From a virus: a stretch of 64,000 bases of DNA. Below are positions 10,437-18,724 of this stretch, piece after piece (position 1 is the first letter of the stretch; the number at the start of each line of letters is the position of its first letter). The DNA lies in IMG/VR virus record IMGVR_UViG_3300033143_006101, positions 62,001 through 126,000 of that record; one strand, 5' to 3'. The notes below the pieces were generated by a model. It did not search any database. It saw only the letters and a list, made by a program, of their open reading frames with translations, and had not been told where the DNA came from. The position numbers and the translations under genes were made by a program.

Positions 10437-10874
10437 ATGAATAATGTAGAAGGAATACTTTTAACTGATAAACAATTAAAGGGACTCGAAAAATTAGGGG
10501 AAGACACTAAAAGAAAACCATCGTGGATAGCCAGGCTATTTGACTGGATAGATTATAATATATTAAGTCGCACAACAAAAATATGGGTATACTGCTTAGA
10601 GATAGTAGGAATTATTGCCCTTTTTATGGTGTTAGATGAATTTAAAACAGGGTTAGAATTGATACGTACCGCTAAAGATGCATTAGAATTACAAAAAGCT
10701 AAAGTATATATGGATGCAGTAATTACCTCAGCCCCCTCTTTGGCTACTATGATAGCTGTTATTGGAGGAGCATTACCTGGTTTGATAGGAGCATTAAGGA
10801 CATTGAAAAAGAAATGGATCAATGGATATGCAAATGGCAATGGGCACGCAAATAAGGAAGAGGATACTGCATAA
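10437..10874 (+). CDS. Putative holin (two membrane segments)
   Basis: 145 residues with hydrophobic segments at about 41-60 (VYCLEIVGIIALFMVL) and 97-118 (TMIAVIGGALPGLIGAL), separated by a charged helix, and a charged Asn/Gly-rich tail. Size, two-segment topology and position right after the endolysin-like gene support a holin. Last gene before a strong terminator. Confidence 0.65.
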   Translation: MNNVEGILLTDKQLKGLEKLGEDTKRKPSWIARLFDWIDYNILSRTTKIWVYCLEIVGIIALFMVLDEFKTGLELIRTAKDALELQKAKVYMDAVITSAPSLATMIAVIGGALPGLIGALRTLKKKWINGYANGNGHANKEEDTA

Positions 10875-10921
10875 TTAAATTGTCCTTCCAAATTAATCTT
10901 CAATATAACTTCAAATTTATT

Positions 10922-10962
10922 GTATCTCCCAGTATGGGAATACTGGGAGATACATATTTTTT
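10922..10962 (+). terminator. Intrinsic terminator of structural/lysis operon
   Basis: A perfect 14-bp stem (10922-10935 with 10940-10953, loop GGGA) is followed by ATATTTTTTT. It separates the lysis genes from the next cluster. Confidence 0.9.
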
Positions 10963-10976
10963 TAAAGGAGGGAAGG

Positions 10977-11297
10977 ATGAAATTTGATTTAAATAAAGAC
11001 ATGCAACCCTGGATAGTCCTGATTAATAATAACTTAAAATGGTCTATCGCTCTCATAATTAGAATCGGTATGATGGTTATATTACTTTTCGCTATTTTAA
11101 TATTACTAAGGTGGACCGGATTAGTAACAAACTTTAATAATAAGATAAAAGTAGAAGCTGACAAACCTGTAGTAAAATCAAAACCCTCTACCCCCACACA
11201 CGAAAACGATATACAACATATAAATAATCTTAAAAAGTTAATAAAAGAAAGGTTAAATGAATCAAAGGTTAAGGGGAAAGAAAATGAAGATAAATAA
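10977..11297 (+). CDS. Membrane protein, possible inner-membrane spanin subunit
   Basis: 106 residues; start chosen at 10977 because GGAGGGAAGG lies just upstream and downstream of the terminator. One strong membrane segment at about 23-45 (WSIALIIRIGMMVILLFAIL), then a charged, partly helical tail. The next gene, which has a signal peptide, starts inside its 3' end in another frame. This arrangement recalls two-component spanins, but no family match is certain. Confidence 0.55.
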   Translation: MKFDLNKDMQPWIVLINNNLKWSIALIIRIGMMVILLFAILILLRWTGLVTNFNNKIKVEADKPVVKSKPSTPTHENDIQHINNLKKLIKERLNESKVKGKENEDK

Positions 11298-11865
11298 CGT
11301 CTTAATTCTTATCCTAATGCTATTTGTTGGAACCAGTATAGTAGGAGAGGTGATTCTTACTGAAAAAGAAGCAGAGGAGCTCTACGAGCGTCTGGATAAG
11401 GATGAGCACATCATTAAATGGCAAGCTAAACGTTGGAATGGTTTAGTGAATACAAACCCAAAAATTACCTATAAGATAGTAGATGGTAATGTCATCATTC
11501 AAACAGTGGAATTTCCCATAAAAAACGATAAACCCTTGATATACGAAGTAAAAATGAAAATAACACAAAAAGATGAACCGAGAATGCTCTTCCCATTCAC
11601 CTTGAGTTTATGTGGTATCTTAGAATCTGGGGTAATGAGCCGTGTAGATGCTAAATTAGGGGTCCAATTGTTCAATTTTCCCTCAGTTGGCCTAAGATAT
11701 TTTAAAAGCCTTGGGATACATTGCCTTATAGGAGCCCAATCCTCCGGTGTTTCTCTCTCCTGGAGGGTAACAGATTACCTTAAAAACACAAGAATTCACT
11801 TATATTCGGGAATGACGTATGAAATGAAGAAAAGCTTTGGAATAGGGGTTTCACTTAATTTTTAA
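11284..11865 (+). CDS. Secreted/outer-envelope protein with signal peptide
   Basis: 193 residues from the ATG at 11284 (AAGGGGAAAG upstream). A classic signal peptide (MKINNVLILILMLFVGTSIV) is followed by a helical part and then a C-terminal half of alternating beta strands ending in Phe (GVSLNF), as in outer-membrane barrels. It overlaps the membrane-protein gene by 14 nt. Envelope function during lysis or exclusion is possible; no family recognised. Confidence 0.6.
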   Translation: MKINNVLILILMLFVGTSIVGEVILTEKEAEELYERLDKDEHIIKWQAKRWNGLVNTNPKITYKIVDGNVIIQTVEFPIKNDKPLIYEVKMKITQKDEPRMLFPFTLSLCGILESGVMSRVDAKLGVQLFNFPSVGLRYFKSLGIHCLIGAQSSGVSLSWRVTDYLKNTRIHLYSGMTYEMKKSFGIGVSLNF

Positions 11866-11874
11866 GAGGTGATT

Positions 11875-12147
11875 ATGGAGAAAAAAATCAAAAAACTGGT
11901 CAAAAAGTACAACCCTTTTCACATAAAAAGGGGGGAAACTAAGATAAAATGGCTAATTACACCCAAAATAGGCAAAAATGGGCGAAAATCAAGGGATTTT
12001 GAGGTTTTAGGGCAAGATCTGGCAGAAAATTCGAAGTTACGCCTCGCAGTTAAAACTCCTATTTCAGAGGATGTTAATGTAAACTTCAACTTTAAAGGAG
12101 ACTCTAAAGATAACAATATAGAGGTAAAATTTACTAAAAACTTCTAA
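11875..12147 (+). CDS. Small basic protein of unknown function
   Basis: 90 residues, very Lys-rich in the first half. The ATG at 11875 is preferred (AAGAGG 5 nt upstream); a GTG two codons earlier is possible. The C-terminal half is beta-like. No family recognised. Confidence 0.5.
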   Translation: MEKKIKKLVKKYNPFHIKRGETKIKWLITPKIGKNGRKSRDFEVLGQDLAENSKLRLAVKTPISEDVNVNFNFKGDSKDNNIEVKFTKNF

Positions 12148-12152
12148 TTTTT

Positions 12153-12182
12153 TTGTAAAAAATCGGACAACTCGCATAATAT
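12153..12182 (+). promoter_or_regulatory. Possible sigma70-like promoter
   Basis: TTGTAA and TAATAT separated by 18 bp in the gap before the 12214 gene. Only a moderate match at -35, so tentative. Confidence 0.3.
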
Positions 12183-12213
12183 AGTATTTATGTCCCTTAG
12201 ATTATAGGAAGCT

Positions 12214-12528
12214 ATGGAAACACCTTTAATACATATTTTAACAGATAGCTGGTTATTCGTATTTGGTATTTTACCAAATGTATTTAATGTAATATACCCG
12301 GAAATCTATTTTATAGCCACTAAAAGACAGTTTGAGCTAAAAAATAGAGTCCTAAAGTGGGTTGTTTGTTATTTTAGCGTGATAGTACCTTTCAGCTGGG
12401 TATTACTATATGCTATGTTAGTAGTATTGAATAAAATAGTAAAAACAGGAGAAGATGTCGCAAAGTTAGCGACATCTATAAATATAGAATTAGATAAAGA
12501 GGACATACTTGATGGAAGTAGACTTTAA
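12214..12528 (+). CDS. Two-pass membrane protein
   Basis: 104 residues with hydrophobic segments near 10-35 and 47-70 (VVCYFSVIVPFSWVLLYAML) and a charged cytoplasmic-type tail. Upstream ribosome site is weak (TAGGAAGCT). The 3' end overlaps the next gene. Function unknown. Confidence 0.55.
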   Translation: METPLIHILTDSWLFVFGILPNVFNVIYPEIYFIATKRQFELKNRVLKWVVCYFSVIVPFSWVLLYAMLVVLNKIVKTGEDVAKLATSINIELDKEDILDGSRL

Positions 12529-12709
12529 ATGCAATGATTGTGGTAATGTGACTACTTATTGGAAATCATACAAAAAGAGGATGCCTAAAACTGTACAATG
12601 TGATCAGTGCAAAAGTCGAAACACCAGAAGGATCTATGGAATAGGCCATATTAGTGTTTCTGCAGGAAAATGTGGGAATGCCAGTAATGGTTACACATCC
12701 AAAAAGTAA
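12512..12709 (+). CDS. FmdB-like single zinc-ribbon protein
   Basis: 65 residues. Two Cys pairs, CNDCG near residue 8 and CDQC near 33, form a rubredoxin-like zinc ribbon as in FmdB-type regulatory proteins. Overlaps the upstream stop by 17 nt. Nucleic-acid or protein binding is inferred from fold only. Confidence 0.6.
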   Translation: MEVDFKCNDCGNVTTYWKSYKKRMPKTVQCDQCKSRNTRRIYGIGHISVSAGKCGNASNGYTSKK

Positions 12710-12719
12710 GGAGAAGATT

Positions 12720-13319
12720 ATGTTTAAACATATCAAGTCATTTGTAATGAACAAAAGAGAAGGGGTATCAAATTACTTTAGAAAAAAACAAGATGCAGAG
12801 CTGGCAAGAGCAGAAGGTTTTGCATCCGGGACAACGGTAGCCTCTACAGAGTTCACATCAAAAATAAAAAACCTAACACATAGTATAGCAGAGTTAACAG
12901 AAGAAAATATAGTAATGGAGAAAAAATTAAGAACAGTTTATGATGAAAGAGTAGATGTATTGGATACTCGATATACGAAGAAATGTGATGATTGCATGCG
13001 AGCAACGGATAGAGAAAGGAAACGGTTAAGAAAAAATCAAAATGCTATTTTGGATTTAATCCAAAATTTTAATATTGTATATATGAAGCTTTTTAAGCAT
13101 GCGAGTTTTATTATGGATGAGCATGATAATATAATAAAATCTTCAGGAAGAGTGAAGGCATCTCGAGATACTCTAACAGTTATCAGAAAAGAAGCCAATT
13201 CATTAATACAGACTGCCCTCCCCCTGTTAGGAATAGACGTGACGGAAAAGATGGAGAATAAATTACTTCAACATGATGAAATTATCAATGTGGAAAAACA
13301 AACAGACAAGGTACAATAA
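12720..13319 (+). CDS. Coiled-coil protein
   Basis: 199 residues from the ATG at 12720, which has AAGGAGAAG upstream (an earlier ATG at 12654 lies inside the previous gene). The middle (about 35-110) is a long charged coiled coil with a central CDDC pair. No membrane segment. Function unknown. Confidence 0.55.
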   Translation: MFKHIKSFVMNKREGVSNYFRKKQDAELARAEGFASGTTVASTEFTSKIKNLTHSIAELTEENIVMEKKLRTVYDERVDVLDTRYTKKCDDCMRATDRERKRLRKNQNAILDLIQNFNIVYMKLFKHASFIMDEHDNIIKSSGRVKASRDTLTVIRKEANSLIQTALPLLGIDVTEKMENKLLQHDEIINVEKQTDKVQ

Positions 13320-13337
13320 CTTAAAGTTTTTCTAGAA

Positions 13338-13367
13338 AATACTATCTTTTAGTCAGATGGTATTTTA
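13338..13367 (+). terminator. Hairpin before polymerase gene
   Basis: AAATACTATCT pairs with AGATGGTATTT (one G-T pair) around a 7-nt loop, followed by TTTT. Could be a weak terminator or hide the next start. Confidence 0.45.
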
Positions 13368-13370
13368 ACA

Positions 13371-14150
13371 ATGCTAGAAAAAATATATAGTTTAAAAAAG
13401 GCTGAGGCTCTGTTACGAAGGTATATACTGGCTAATTCTGATATCAATCAAGAAGTAGCCAGTATGCTTCGTCAACTTGCAAGGAATCAAACTCATACTT
13501 GGAAAGCCACAGCGTATAGTCGAGCAGCAGATAGTATATCAAAATGGGAAACTCCTCTTTCTGAAATGGAGAGTTTTAAAGAAATTCCTGGAGTAGGAGA
13601 GGATATAGATCAAGAGATCAGAGAGTATCTCGAGACAGGTAAAATTCAAAAGCTTGAGATATTAAAAAAGGAAGAAGTAAGCCGTAGACCATTCACTGCA
13701 ATGGAAGTCATAGACAAGACAAAAGCTCTGTTTGATATGGCTGATAAAGTTGGCTTGATCTATGAAATTACAGGTTCCATTAGACGAAAAGAAGAACGAG
13801 TCAGAGACTTAGATATTATTATCCTCATTAAGCAGATGAAGCAATGGAATACTATTGTAGATGCTATAGCAGAGGACATACATAGAAAAGGTGAACAAGA
13901 GATTGATTTTGAAATCAATGGGGTAGAAATAAACTTAAGAGCTGTCAATGAAGATGAGCTAAGTGCGGGAGTACTATATTTCACCGGTCCCAGCTCCTAT
14001 AGTATTTGGATGAGACAAATAGCCAAAGAAAAAGGATATAAATTAAATCGTAGAGGACTGTTCGACGCACAAGAAAATCAGATAGCTAAAACAGAAGAAG
14101 ACATCTTTAAGAAACTTGATATCCCTTGGACACCACCAGAGAAGAGGTAA
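13371..14150 (+). CDS. DNA polymerase family X (pol beta-like), altered active site
   Basis: 259 residues. An N-terminal 8-kDa-like region and helix-hairpin-helix (EIPGVGEDIDQEIREYL, about 65-82) precede the nucleotidyltransferase palm: TGSIRRKEE...RDLDII holds the first two catalytic aspartates (D146, D148) and GVLYFTG is the family YFTG motif. The third carboxylate, Asp256 in human pol beta (RIDIR), aligns with Asn188 (EINLR, codon AAC), at exactly 12 residues before the Gly of GVLYFTG. Shorter than bacterial PolX because the PHP domain is absent. Gap-filling repair synthesis would be expected; activity with Asn is doubtful. No clear ribosome site precedes the ATG. Confidence 0.85.
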   Translation: MLEKIYSLKKAEALLRRYILANSDINQEVASMLRQLARNQTHTWKATAYSRAADSISKWETPLSEMESFKEIPGVGEDIDQEIREYLETGKIQKLEILKKEEVSRRPFTAMEVIDKTKALFDMADKVGLIYEITGSIRRKEERVRDLDIIILIKQMKQWNTIVDAIAEDIHRKGEQEIDFEINGVEINLRAVNEDELSAGVLYFTGPSSYSIWMRQIAKEKGYKLNRRGLFDAQENQIAKTEEDIFKKLDIPWTPPEKR

Positions 14151-14153
14151 TAT

Positions 14154-14657
14154 ATGCGATATCTATTTCTTATAATAATGTTATTGGTCCCATTAATATC
14201 TGTAGCAAAAGTAGACAAAGGATTTAAATATTCACAAAAGAAATCCCCACTTATTATTAAAAAACCATCCCTCAGTAGTCAGCGACAGCATGGTGAAATA
14301 GACATTTATATTAAAGGAAACTTTTGGAGAAGCATGACTCTTGCTGAACTAGATACTTTTTTTATTAATCTAGAATTATTTGATAGAATAAAAGAATCGA
14401 TGAGAAAAGGCAAAGTGAGATTATCTGTTTTAGATTCTGTAGCAGGCAAAAAACCTGGATCTAAATGTAGAACTAGAGCAATACTAACATGCGTATCAAA
14501 GGCAAATACAATACTCTGGCAACAAACTTTTATGTTAATAATGCACGTACCAAAAGATAATAAATCTCAATTAAAATTTTATTATGAAAAAGCATCCAAA
14601 TGGGGATTCCCAATAACAGGTTTAGGATGTTTAATTTTTTTCTTTCTATGGTTATAA
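14154..14657 (+). CDS. Exported protein with C-terminal membrane segment
   Basis: 167 residues. A signal-like N-terminus (MRYLFLIIMLLVPLISVAKV) and a C-terminal hydrophobic segment (PITGLGCLIFFFLWL) bracket a soluble domain of about 130 residues with basic patches. Starts 3 nt after the polymerase stop. Membrane-anchored periplasmic protein inferred; family unknown. Confidence 0.55.
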   Translation: MRYLFLIIMLLVPLISVAKVDKGFKYSQKKSPLIIKKPSLSSQRQHGEIDIYIKGNFWRSMTLAELDTFFINLELFDRIKESMRKGKVRLSVLDSVAGKKPGSKCRTRAILTCVSKANTILWQQTFMLIMHVPKDNKSQLKFYYEKASKWGFPITGLGCLIFFFLWL

Positions 14658-14785
14658 TGATGGAAGCAAAATGTATTCAAGACATCGTCAAAGGATTATC
14701 TAAAGAAGAACAAATGATCCATAAACATCTCATTAAAGAATGCGTAGAGAGAGAGAAGGCATGCTTAATAAATGTGATAGTGTAA
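14657..14785 (+). CDS. Small helical protein, 42 residues
   Basis: ATG at 14657 overlaps the upstream stop (TAATG), giving a helical peptide with three cysteines. Longer starts would lie inside the upstream gene. No function recognised. Confidence 0.4.
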   Translation: MMEAKCIQDIVKGLSKEEQMIHKHLIKECVEREKACLINVIV

Positions 14786-14859
14786 ATGATTTTAAAAATT
14801 ACTTTTAGCATTTTATCTTAAAAAACTACCAAAAGATAGCTGTTTTAAGGTGTAATACA

Positions 14860-15387
14860 ATGAATTTAAAAGGAATAGCAACAATAAAAGAACTATTAAG
14901 GAAAGCTGATATGAATGGATATGTAATCTATTGTGATTTAGACGGAGTATTAAATGACTTTGACAAAGAGTTTAAAAAGCTAGGAAAAGGTACACCAGAA
15001 GAGTATGATGCAAAATATGGTACCAGTGCTATATGGAAACTCATAAATCAAAAAACTGACCATTTCTGGTTAGAGATGGAATGGATGCCAGATGGTAAAA
15101 AACTGTGGGATTTCATAAAAAACTTCGATCCTATTTTATTAACTACACCAGCACGCTCAGTAAAAAACTGTAAAGCTGACAAACAAGCCTGGGTAGAACG
15201 GGAAATATCAAAAGATATTATAGTGATTATGTCAGGTAAGAAATATGAATACGCAGACAAAAATACAATATTAATCGATGATATGCCAAAAAATATAATG
15301 CCATGGAGAGAAGCTGGTGGTATAGGTATCCTTCATGAATCTGCAGAAAAAACCATTGAAGAGTTACAAAAAATATTAAAAAAGTAA
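14860..15387 (+). CDS. HAD-superfamily 5'(3')-deoxyribonucleotidase-like protein
   Basis: 175 residues. YCDLDGVLNDF (about 24-34) is HAD motif I with nucleophile and acid/base aspartates; LLTTPAR is motif II, a Lys precedes the last motif, and ILIDDMPKN (about 138-146) is motif IV. Family members remove phosphate from deoxynucleoside monophosphates and are common in phage nucleotide-salvage sets. An N-terminal extension of about 18 residues precedes the domain; an internal ATG (14911) is an alternative start. Fits with the neighbouring polymerase and ligase. Confidence 0.75.
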   Translation: MNLKGIATIKELLRKADMNGYVIYCDLDGVLNDFDKEFKKLGKGTPEEYDAKYGTSAIWKLINQKTDHFWLEMEWMPDGKKLWDFIKNFDPILLTTPARSVKNCKADKQAWVEREISKDIIVIMSGKKYEYADKNTILIDDMPKNIMPWREAGGIGILHESAEKTIEELQKILKK

Positions 15388-15439
15388 CATTTTTACCACT
15401 TATAGTATACAAATTTATACAAAAAATTGTTAATTTTAC

Positions 15440-15468
15440 TTGACAACTTTTTAGTTATGCGATATATT
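15440..15468 (+). promoter_or_regulatory. Sigma70-like promoter
   Basis: TTGACA and TATATT with 17-bp spacing. The predicted start near 15475 lies only about 10 nt before a strong terminator, so the product would be a very short RNA unless read through. Confidence 0.65.
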
Positions 15469-15484
15469 GATTAATTATAAGCAT

Positions 15485-15518
15485 AAAAACCTTGGGTGAG
15501 TTATCACCCAAGGTTTTT
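15485..15518 (+). terminator. Terminator, 15-bp perfect stem
   Basis: AAAAACCTTGGGTGA pairs fully with its complement around GTTA and has A and T runs on both sides, so it could work in both directions. Confidence 0.85.
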
Positions 15519-15659
15519 ATGGTTTAGGGTATTGCTATTATGTAACATTAACTTTAATTTACTATTGGTTTTATGTTTTTTAGTTAGTTCCTACCGAATA
15601 TACTTACCTATATTCTACACAAGAACTAGCATCTCCAAAGTCTATAGCATAAAACATTT

Positions 15660-15690
15660 ACCCCTTGGCTCTCAGCCAAGGGGTTTTTGT
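15660..15690 (+). terminator. Terminator with GC-rich stem and T-run
   Basis: CCCCTTGGCT / AGCCAAGGGG with loop CTC, followed by TTTTTG. Second terminator in the same gap. Confidence 0.85.
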
Positions 15691-15953
15691 TTGTATATAG
15701 TACATTAAAGTTTTTTAATTTTTTAAGCAAACCCTCTATTAGTATATAGTATCATAAAAAGTTTATATTTATATGATAATTTATGAATGTAACATAGCCA
15801 TGGATTATTTTAAAGTCAAGTTATTTTTTCAAAAATTTCTCATATTTCAGAATTTTTTACTATTTCGTGGTCATATTGTGATATGTAGAAGGATAAATAT
15901 GCTACCTTAAACTTTCTTAATGACTGTCTATCTTTTAAGAGAAAGAATTTATT

Positions 15954-17060
15954 ATGGCACTAGAAGAAAGAATAAAAGAATTAGTTGATTATCTTCATAT
16001 TCAACGAAAGAAGTATTATGAGGGGGAGATAGAAATTTCTGATGAAGAATTTAATGCTTTAGAAGAAGAATTGAGATCTCTAGATTCTGAGAACGAATAT
16101 TTCAAAGAAGTTGGATCTGAACCGGATACGGATAAAATAAAACATTCCTTTCCTATGCGAAGTATCCAAAAAAAGAAATCCCCAGAGAAAGTAACCAGCT
16201 GGCTTAGAAGTAGAATGGGAGATGCTATAGATGTTATAATTCAACCTAAAATAGATGGTGTATCTTTAACAAACCGATATGAGGAAAGAGAGCTTATATA
16301 TAGTGCTACCCGAGGAGATGGGGAATATGGAAAAGAAATTACAGAAGTAATCCAGCTGATAGAAGAAGTTCCTAAAGCAACATATACTATGGATCCAATA
16401 GAAATAAGGGGTGAAGTATATTTAGAAAAAGATGCTGAATATTCAAAGCAAAAGGCTCAAGAAGGTAAAGAATCACTTAGAAATATAGCGGCTGGAATAC
16501 TAAATAGAAAGCAAAATATTGAGGATGCGGTGCATCTTAACTTTGTAGCATATGATATAATAGGAGTGCCCTTTCCCAGTGAATTAGATAAATTAGAATA
16601 TTTACAAGCAATAGTACCTAATCCAATAATATATCAGAGAGCCCAGAGTGTAGAAGAAGTTGCTGCATTATGGGAACAATATAATGAAGAACGAGAGATT
16701 CTCGCTTATGAAATAGACGGGATTGTTATAAAGATAAATGATGGTAAACTAAGAGAGCAATATCAAGGAACTAATCCTCATCATTGGGGATATGAAATAT
16801 CCTGGAAATTTGAAGCAAGAAAAGAGGTTACAACACTAACAGATATCATATGGACAATTGGGGCAAAAGGCAACGAATCTCCTGTAGCCATATTCGAACC
16901 AGTTAGTATTAGTGGCAGAAATATAGAAAAAGCCACGTTACATAACCAAAAAAGAATAAATGAATTACAGCTGGAAATTGGCGATATTATAGAAGTAGGC
17001 TTGGCCGGGGATGTTATACCTAAAGTATATTCTAATCTCAGCAAAAACATAACTATTTAA
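15954..17060 (+). CDS. ligA: NAD+-dependent DNA ligase, short form
   Basis: 368 residues. Domain order: Ia NAD-binding helices (YYEGEIEISDEEFNALE), adenylation domain with KIDG nucleophile motif (Lys99), RGDGEYG, IRGEVYL and DGIVIK motifs, then an OB-fold (about 295-360, with GNESPVAIFEPV and AGDVIPKV). The zinc finger, HhH and BRCT domains of the roughly 670-residue bacterial LigA are missing, comparable to split or short phage enzymes such as that of T5. Seals nicks using NAD+. A second, ATP-dependent ligase is encoded at 54099. Confidence 0.9.
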   Translation: MALEERIKELVDYLHIQRKKYYEGEIEISDEEFNALEEELRSLDSENEYFKEVGSEPDTDKIKHSFPMRSIQKKKSPEKVTSWLRSRMGDAIDVIIQPKIDGVSLTNRYEERELIYSATRGDGEYGKEITEVIQLIEEVPKATYTMDPIEIRGEVYLEKDAEYSKQKAQEGKESLRNIAAGILNRKQNIEDAVHLNFVAYDIIGVPFPSELDKLEYLQAIVPNPIIYQRAQSVEEVAALWEQYNEEREILAYEIDGIVIKINDGKLREQYQGTNPHHWGYEISWKFEARKEVTTLTDIIWTIGAKGNESPVAIFEPVSISGRNIEKATLHNQKRINELQLEIGDIIEVGLAGDVIPKVYSNLSKNITI

Positions 17061-17077
17061 TTTTTGAGGGTGTTAAA

Positions 17078-17278
17078 ATGTATCCAGAATGTAAATATAT
17101 AAATCAATGTTATTTGGGCAGAGAGCATAAAGAAGGAGGTAAGCATAGAGTAATTTACACTCTTTATTGTGCCGGAAGAAAACAAGATGTATGTGAGCGA
17201 TTAGTAGTATATCATCAAGGAGGAACTCCTCTTGCTACACTATTACCAAATGGTATTATTAAACGAGATATACAATGA
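17078..17278 (+). CDS. Cys-rich small protein downstream of ligase
   Basis: 66 residues; cysteines at positions 5, 11, 32 and 40 could bind a metal. Starts 17 nt after the ligase stop with a TTGAGGGTG site and overlaps the next gene by ATGA, so the three genes are probably one operon. Function unknown. Confidence 0.55.
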   Translation: MYPECKYINQCYLGREHKEGGKHRVIYTLYCAGRKQDVCERLVVYHQGGTPLATLLPNGIIKRDIQ

Positions 17279-17457
17279 ATGATTATCTGAGATGTCCTTT
17301 TTGTAATAGTAATAAGCATCAATTTATCCAATTGCATACAGAAAAAAATATTACAATAAAAACATATAAATGCGATAATTGTAGTAAGACATTCTATATG
17401 AAGCAAATAATATCTAAGAGTAAGATATCTAAGGAGGTAATGAGGTATGGAATGTGA
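17275..17457 (+). CDS. Zinc-ribbon protein
   Basis: 60 residues. CPFC near residue 8 and CDNC near residue 36 form a four-Cys zinc ribbon; the C-terminus is basic. ATGA overlap with the upstream stop implies coupled translation. Possibly nucleic-acid binding. Confidence 0.6.
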   Translation: MNDYLRCPFCNSNKHQFIQLHTEKNITIKTYKCDNCSKTFYMKQIISKSKISKEVMRYGM

Positions 17458-17611
17458 ACGTTGTAAAAGTATATTATATCTTCTTATAAAAAATCAATAC
17501 GGTCCCGGGGCAGGGGGAATAGATCTATATTTTTGTCCTTGCTGTGAGACTCGATATGAAGTAGCTAAAATAGAAGGAAAACATACAATTATAAAAAGAT
17601 TAGATGATTAG
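17447..17611 (+). CDS. Zinc-ribbon protein, 54 residues
   Basis: ATG at 17447 with AAGGAGGTAA upstream; overlaps the preceding gene by 11 nt. Two Cys pairs, CERC (3-6) and CPCC (31-34). The third Cys-rich product in a row after the ligase. Confidence 0.6.
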   Translation: MECERCKSILYLLIKNQYGPGAGGIDLYFCPCCETRYEVAKIEGKHTIIKRLDD

Positions 17612-17613
17612 TG

Positions 17614-17639
17614 GATAAGCCGACTTTAGTCGGCTTATC
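17614..17639. terminator. Inverted repeat between convergent operons
   Basis: GATAAGCCGAC / GTCGGCTTATC around TTTA sits exactly between + and - strand stop codons. No T-run, so a strong intrinsic terminator is not certain. Confidence 0.6.
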
Positions 17640-18230
17640 TCAATGCATTTTATCACATTTATCTTCAGGCTTCTTTTCAACTGCACTATCAATTATACTA
17701 CAATTCAGTTTCTTTTCACACTCCTCACATATTTTATTGTTATGACCCATTATAAAATCTTGAAGCAAAGTATTAAACATAGTAGCTACATGCTTAGAAA
17801 ATATTCCAAATAAAAGTTGAAATTTTCCTAAGTTAATAATTCTCATTTTTTTCTCTAATACTTTATCAATTGTAAAACTTATAATAAGTCCTTTTTTATT
17901 TTTAAAATGAAGAGTTCTCATTAAATATAGATTATGATATATAAATCTATATACAACAAAACATATAACAAGAATACTACAGACCATATTTAATGAAAAA
18001 CCAGTTTCAATCATTATCTGTATTATTAGAACAATTATAATTACCATCATTACAATAATTGGTATATCTGGTAATAATAGAACAAATTTACCTATTATAC
18101 CGATTTGTGGTTTATCTTTTGTTACTTCGTTCGCATTCTTTTTCTTTGGATAACTAAAAGGAAAGCGTAATGATTTTAACTTAGTAAGCAGATTAAGTTT
18201 TTCCTTTGTATCTTTTTTTTCTTCTTTCAT
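17640..18230 (-). CDS. Membrane protein with C-terminal Cys cluster
   Basis: 196 residues from the ATG at 18230 (GAGGAGACACC upstream). A basic N-terminus is followed by two or three membrane segments (about 50-100, with IIVMMVIIIVLIIQIMI) and a C-terminal region with CEECEKKLNC and a late Cys. Last gene of the long minus-strand block. Function unknown. Confidence 0.55.
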   Translation of the reverse strand: MKEEKKDTKEKLNLLTKLKSLRFPFSYPKKKNANEVTKDKPQIGIIGKFVLLLPDIPIIVMMVIIIVLIIQIMIETGFSLNMVCSILVICFVVYRFIYHNLYLMRTLHFKNKKGLIISFTIDKVLEKKMRIINLGKFQLLFGIFSKHVATMFNTLLQDFIMGHNNKICEECEKKLNCSIIDSAVEKKPEDKCDKMH

Positions 18231-18505
18231 GGTGTCTCCTCTTCTTCTGAAGTTTGTGCTTGCTGTGACAAATAAGATTCTGCACACTCTAGATAAATCT
18301 TACTTAAATAAGCAGAAAGTATGTTAAGTGTAAGTATAACTATACCTGGTTGTTCTTTAACTAATTCATCATAAGGCTCAGGAAATAGTACTCCTTGCTC
18401 TGCTCCCTCCTTACATTCCTCTAAGAATCCAAGAAGCTGATCAAAAGGAATTACTGCTTTTCCACCTTCAAAAATAAAATCTAATGTGTATGGTTCTCTT
18501 CTCAT
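18227..18505 (-). CDS. Small acidic protein, unknown
   Basis: 92 residues, GAAGAGG upstream; overlaps both neighbours by ATGA-type junctions. N-terminal strand part (YTLDFIFEGGKAVIPF) resembles the start of a protein encoded at 28044 (EVAIPMNELLLF), suggesting two members of one phage family. No further clue. Confidence 0.5.
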   Translation of the reverse strand: MRREPYTLDFIFEGGKAVIPFDQLLGFLEECKEGAEQGVLFPEPYDELVKEQPGIVILTLNILSAYLSKIYLECAESYLSQQAQTSEEEETP

Positions 18506-18651
18506 TGTAACCTCTTCTTTTGTTCTTCTAAAAGATCTAATATTTTATGACTACCAGTAAATTCAGTTGTAATCTTCCAAAGCTTTTCATTATCGCGTTT
18601 TCCTTCTAATTTAGCTTGTACAACTTTGCTTATTACATGATCATTTCTCAT
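18502..18651 (-). CDS. Small basic helical protein, 49 residues
   Basis: ATG at 18651 lies inside the 3' end of the 18641 gene and the stop overlaps the next start (ATGA), so translation is probably coupled on both sides. No own ribosome site. Unknown function. Confidence 0.4.
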   Translation of the reverse strand: MRNDHVISKVVQAKLEGKRDNEKLWKITTEFTGSHKILDLLEEQKKRLQ

Positions 18652-18724
18652 CAGTAACAGGAGTGCCAATTATATCTTTCTTTCTGATCGATTTAGGATA
18701 GCTAACATAAGAATTTATTTTCAT
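18641..18724 (-). CDS. Small basic peptide, 27 residues
   Basis: ATG preceded by TAGGAGAATAA and ended within the next gene. Short, Lys/Arg-rich; plausible because of spacing and signal, otherwise unsupported. Confidence 0.35.
   Translation of the reverse strand: MKINSYVSYPKSIRKKDIIGTPVTDEK

Larger units (their letters stand above)
15388..15953. other. 566-bp intergenic region with promoter and two terminators
   Basis: Contains one sigma70-like promoter and two strong hairpin terminators in its first 300 bp (listed separately). The rest (15689-15953) is AT-rich with no convincing frame or repeat; it must hold the leader of the ligase gene. Confidence 0.6.

Noticed and set aside
10553-11197. 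214-codon minus-strand frame
   Set aside because: Mirror of the holin and membrane-protein genes and runs through a clear terminator.
15496-15708. 70-codon + strand frame
   Set aside because: It spans two strong terminators and has no ribosome site.
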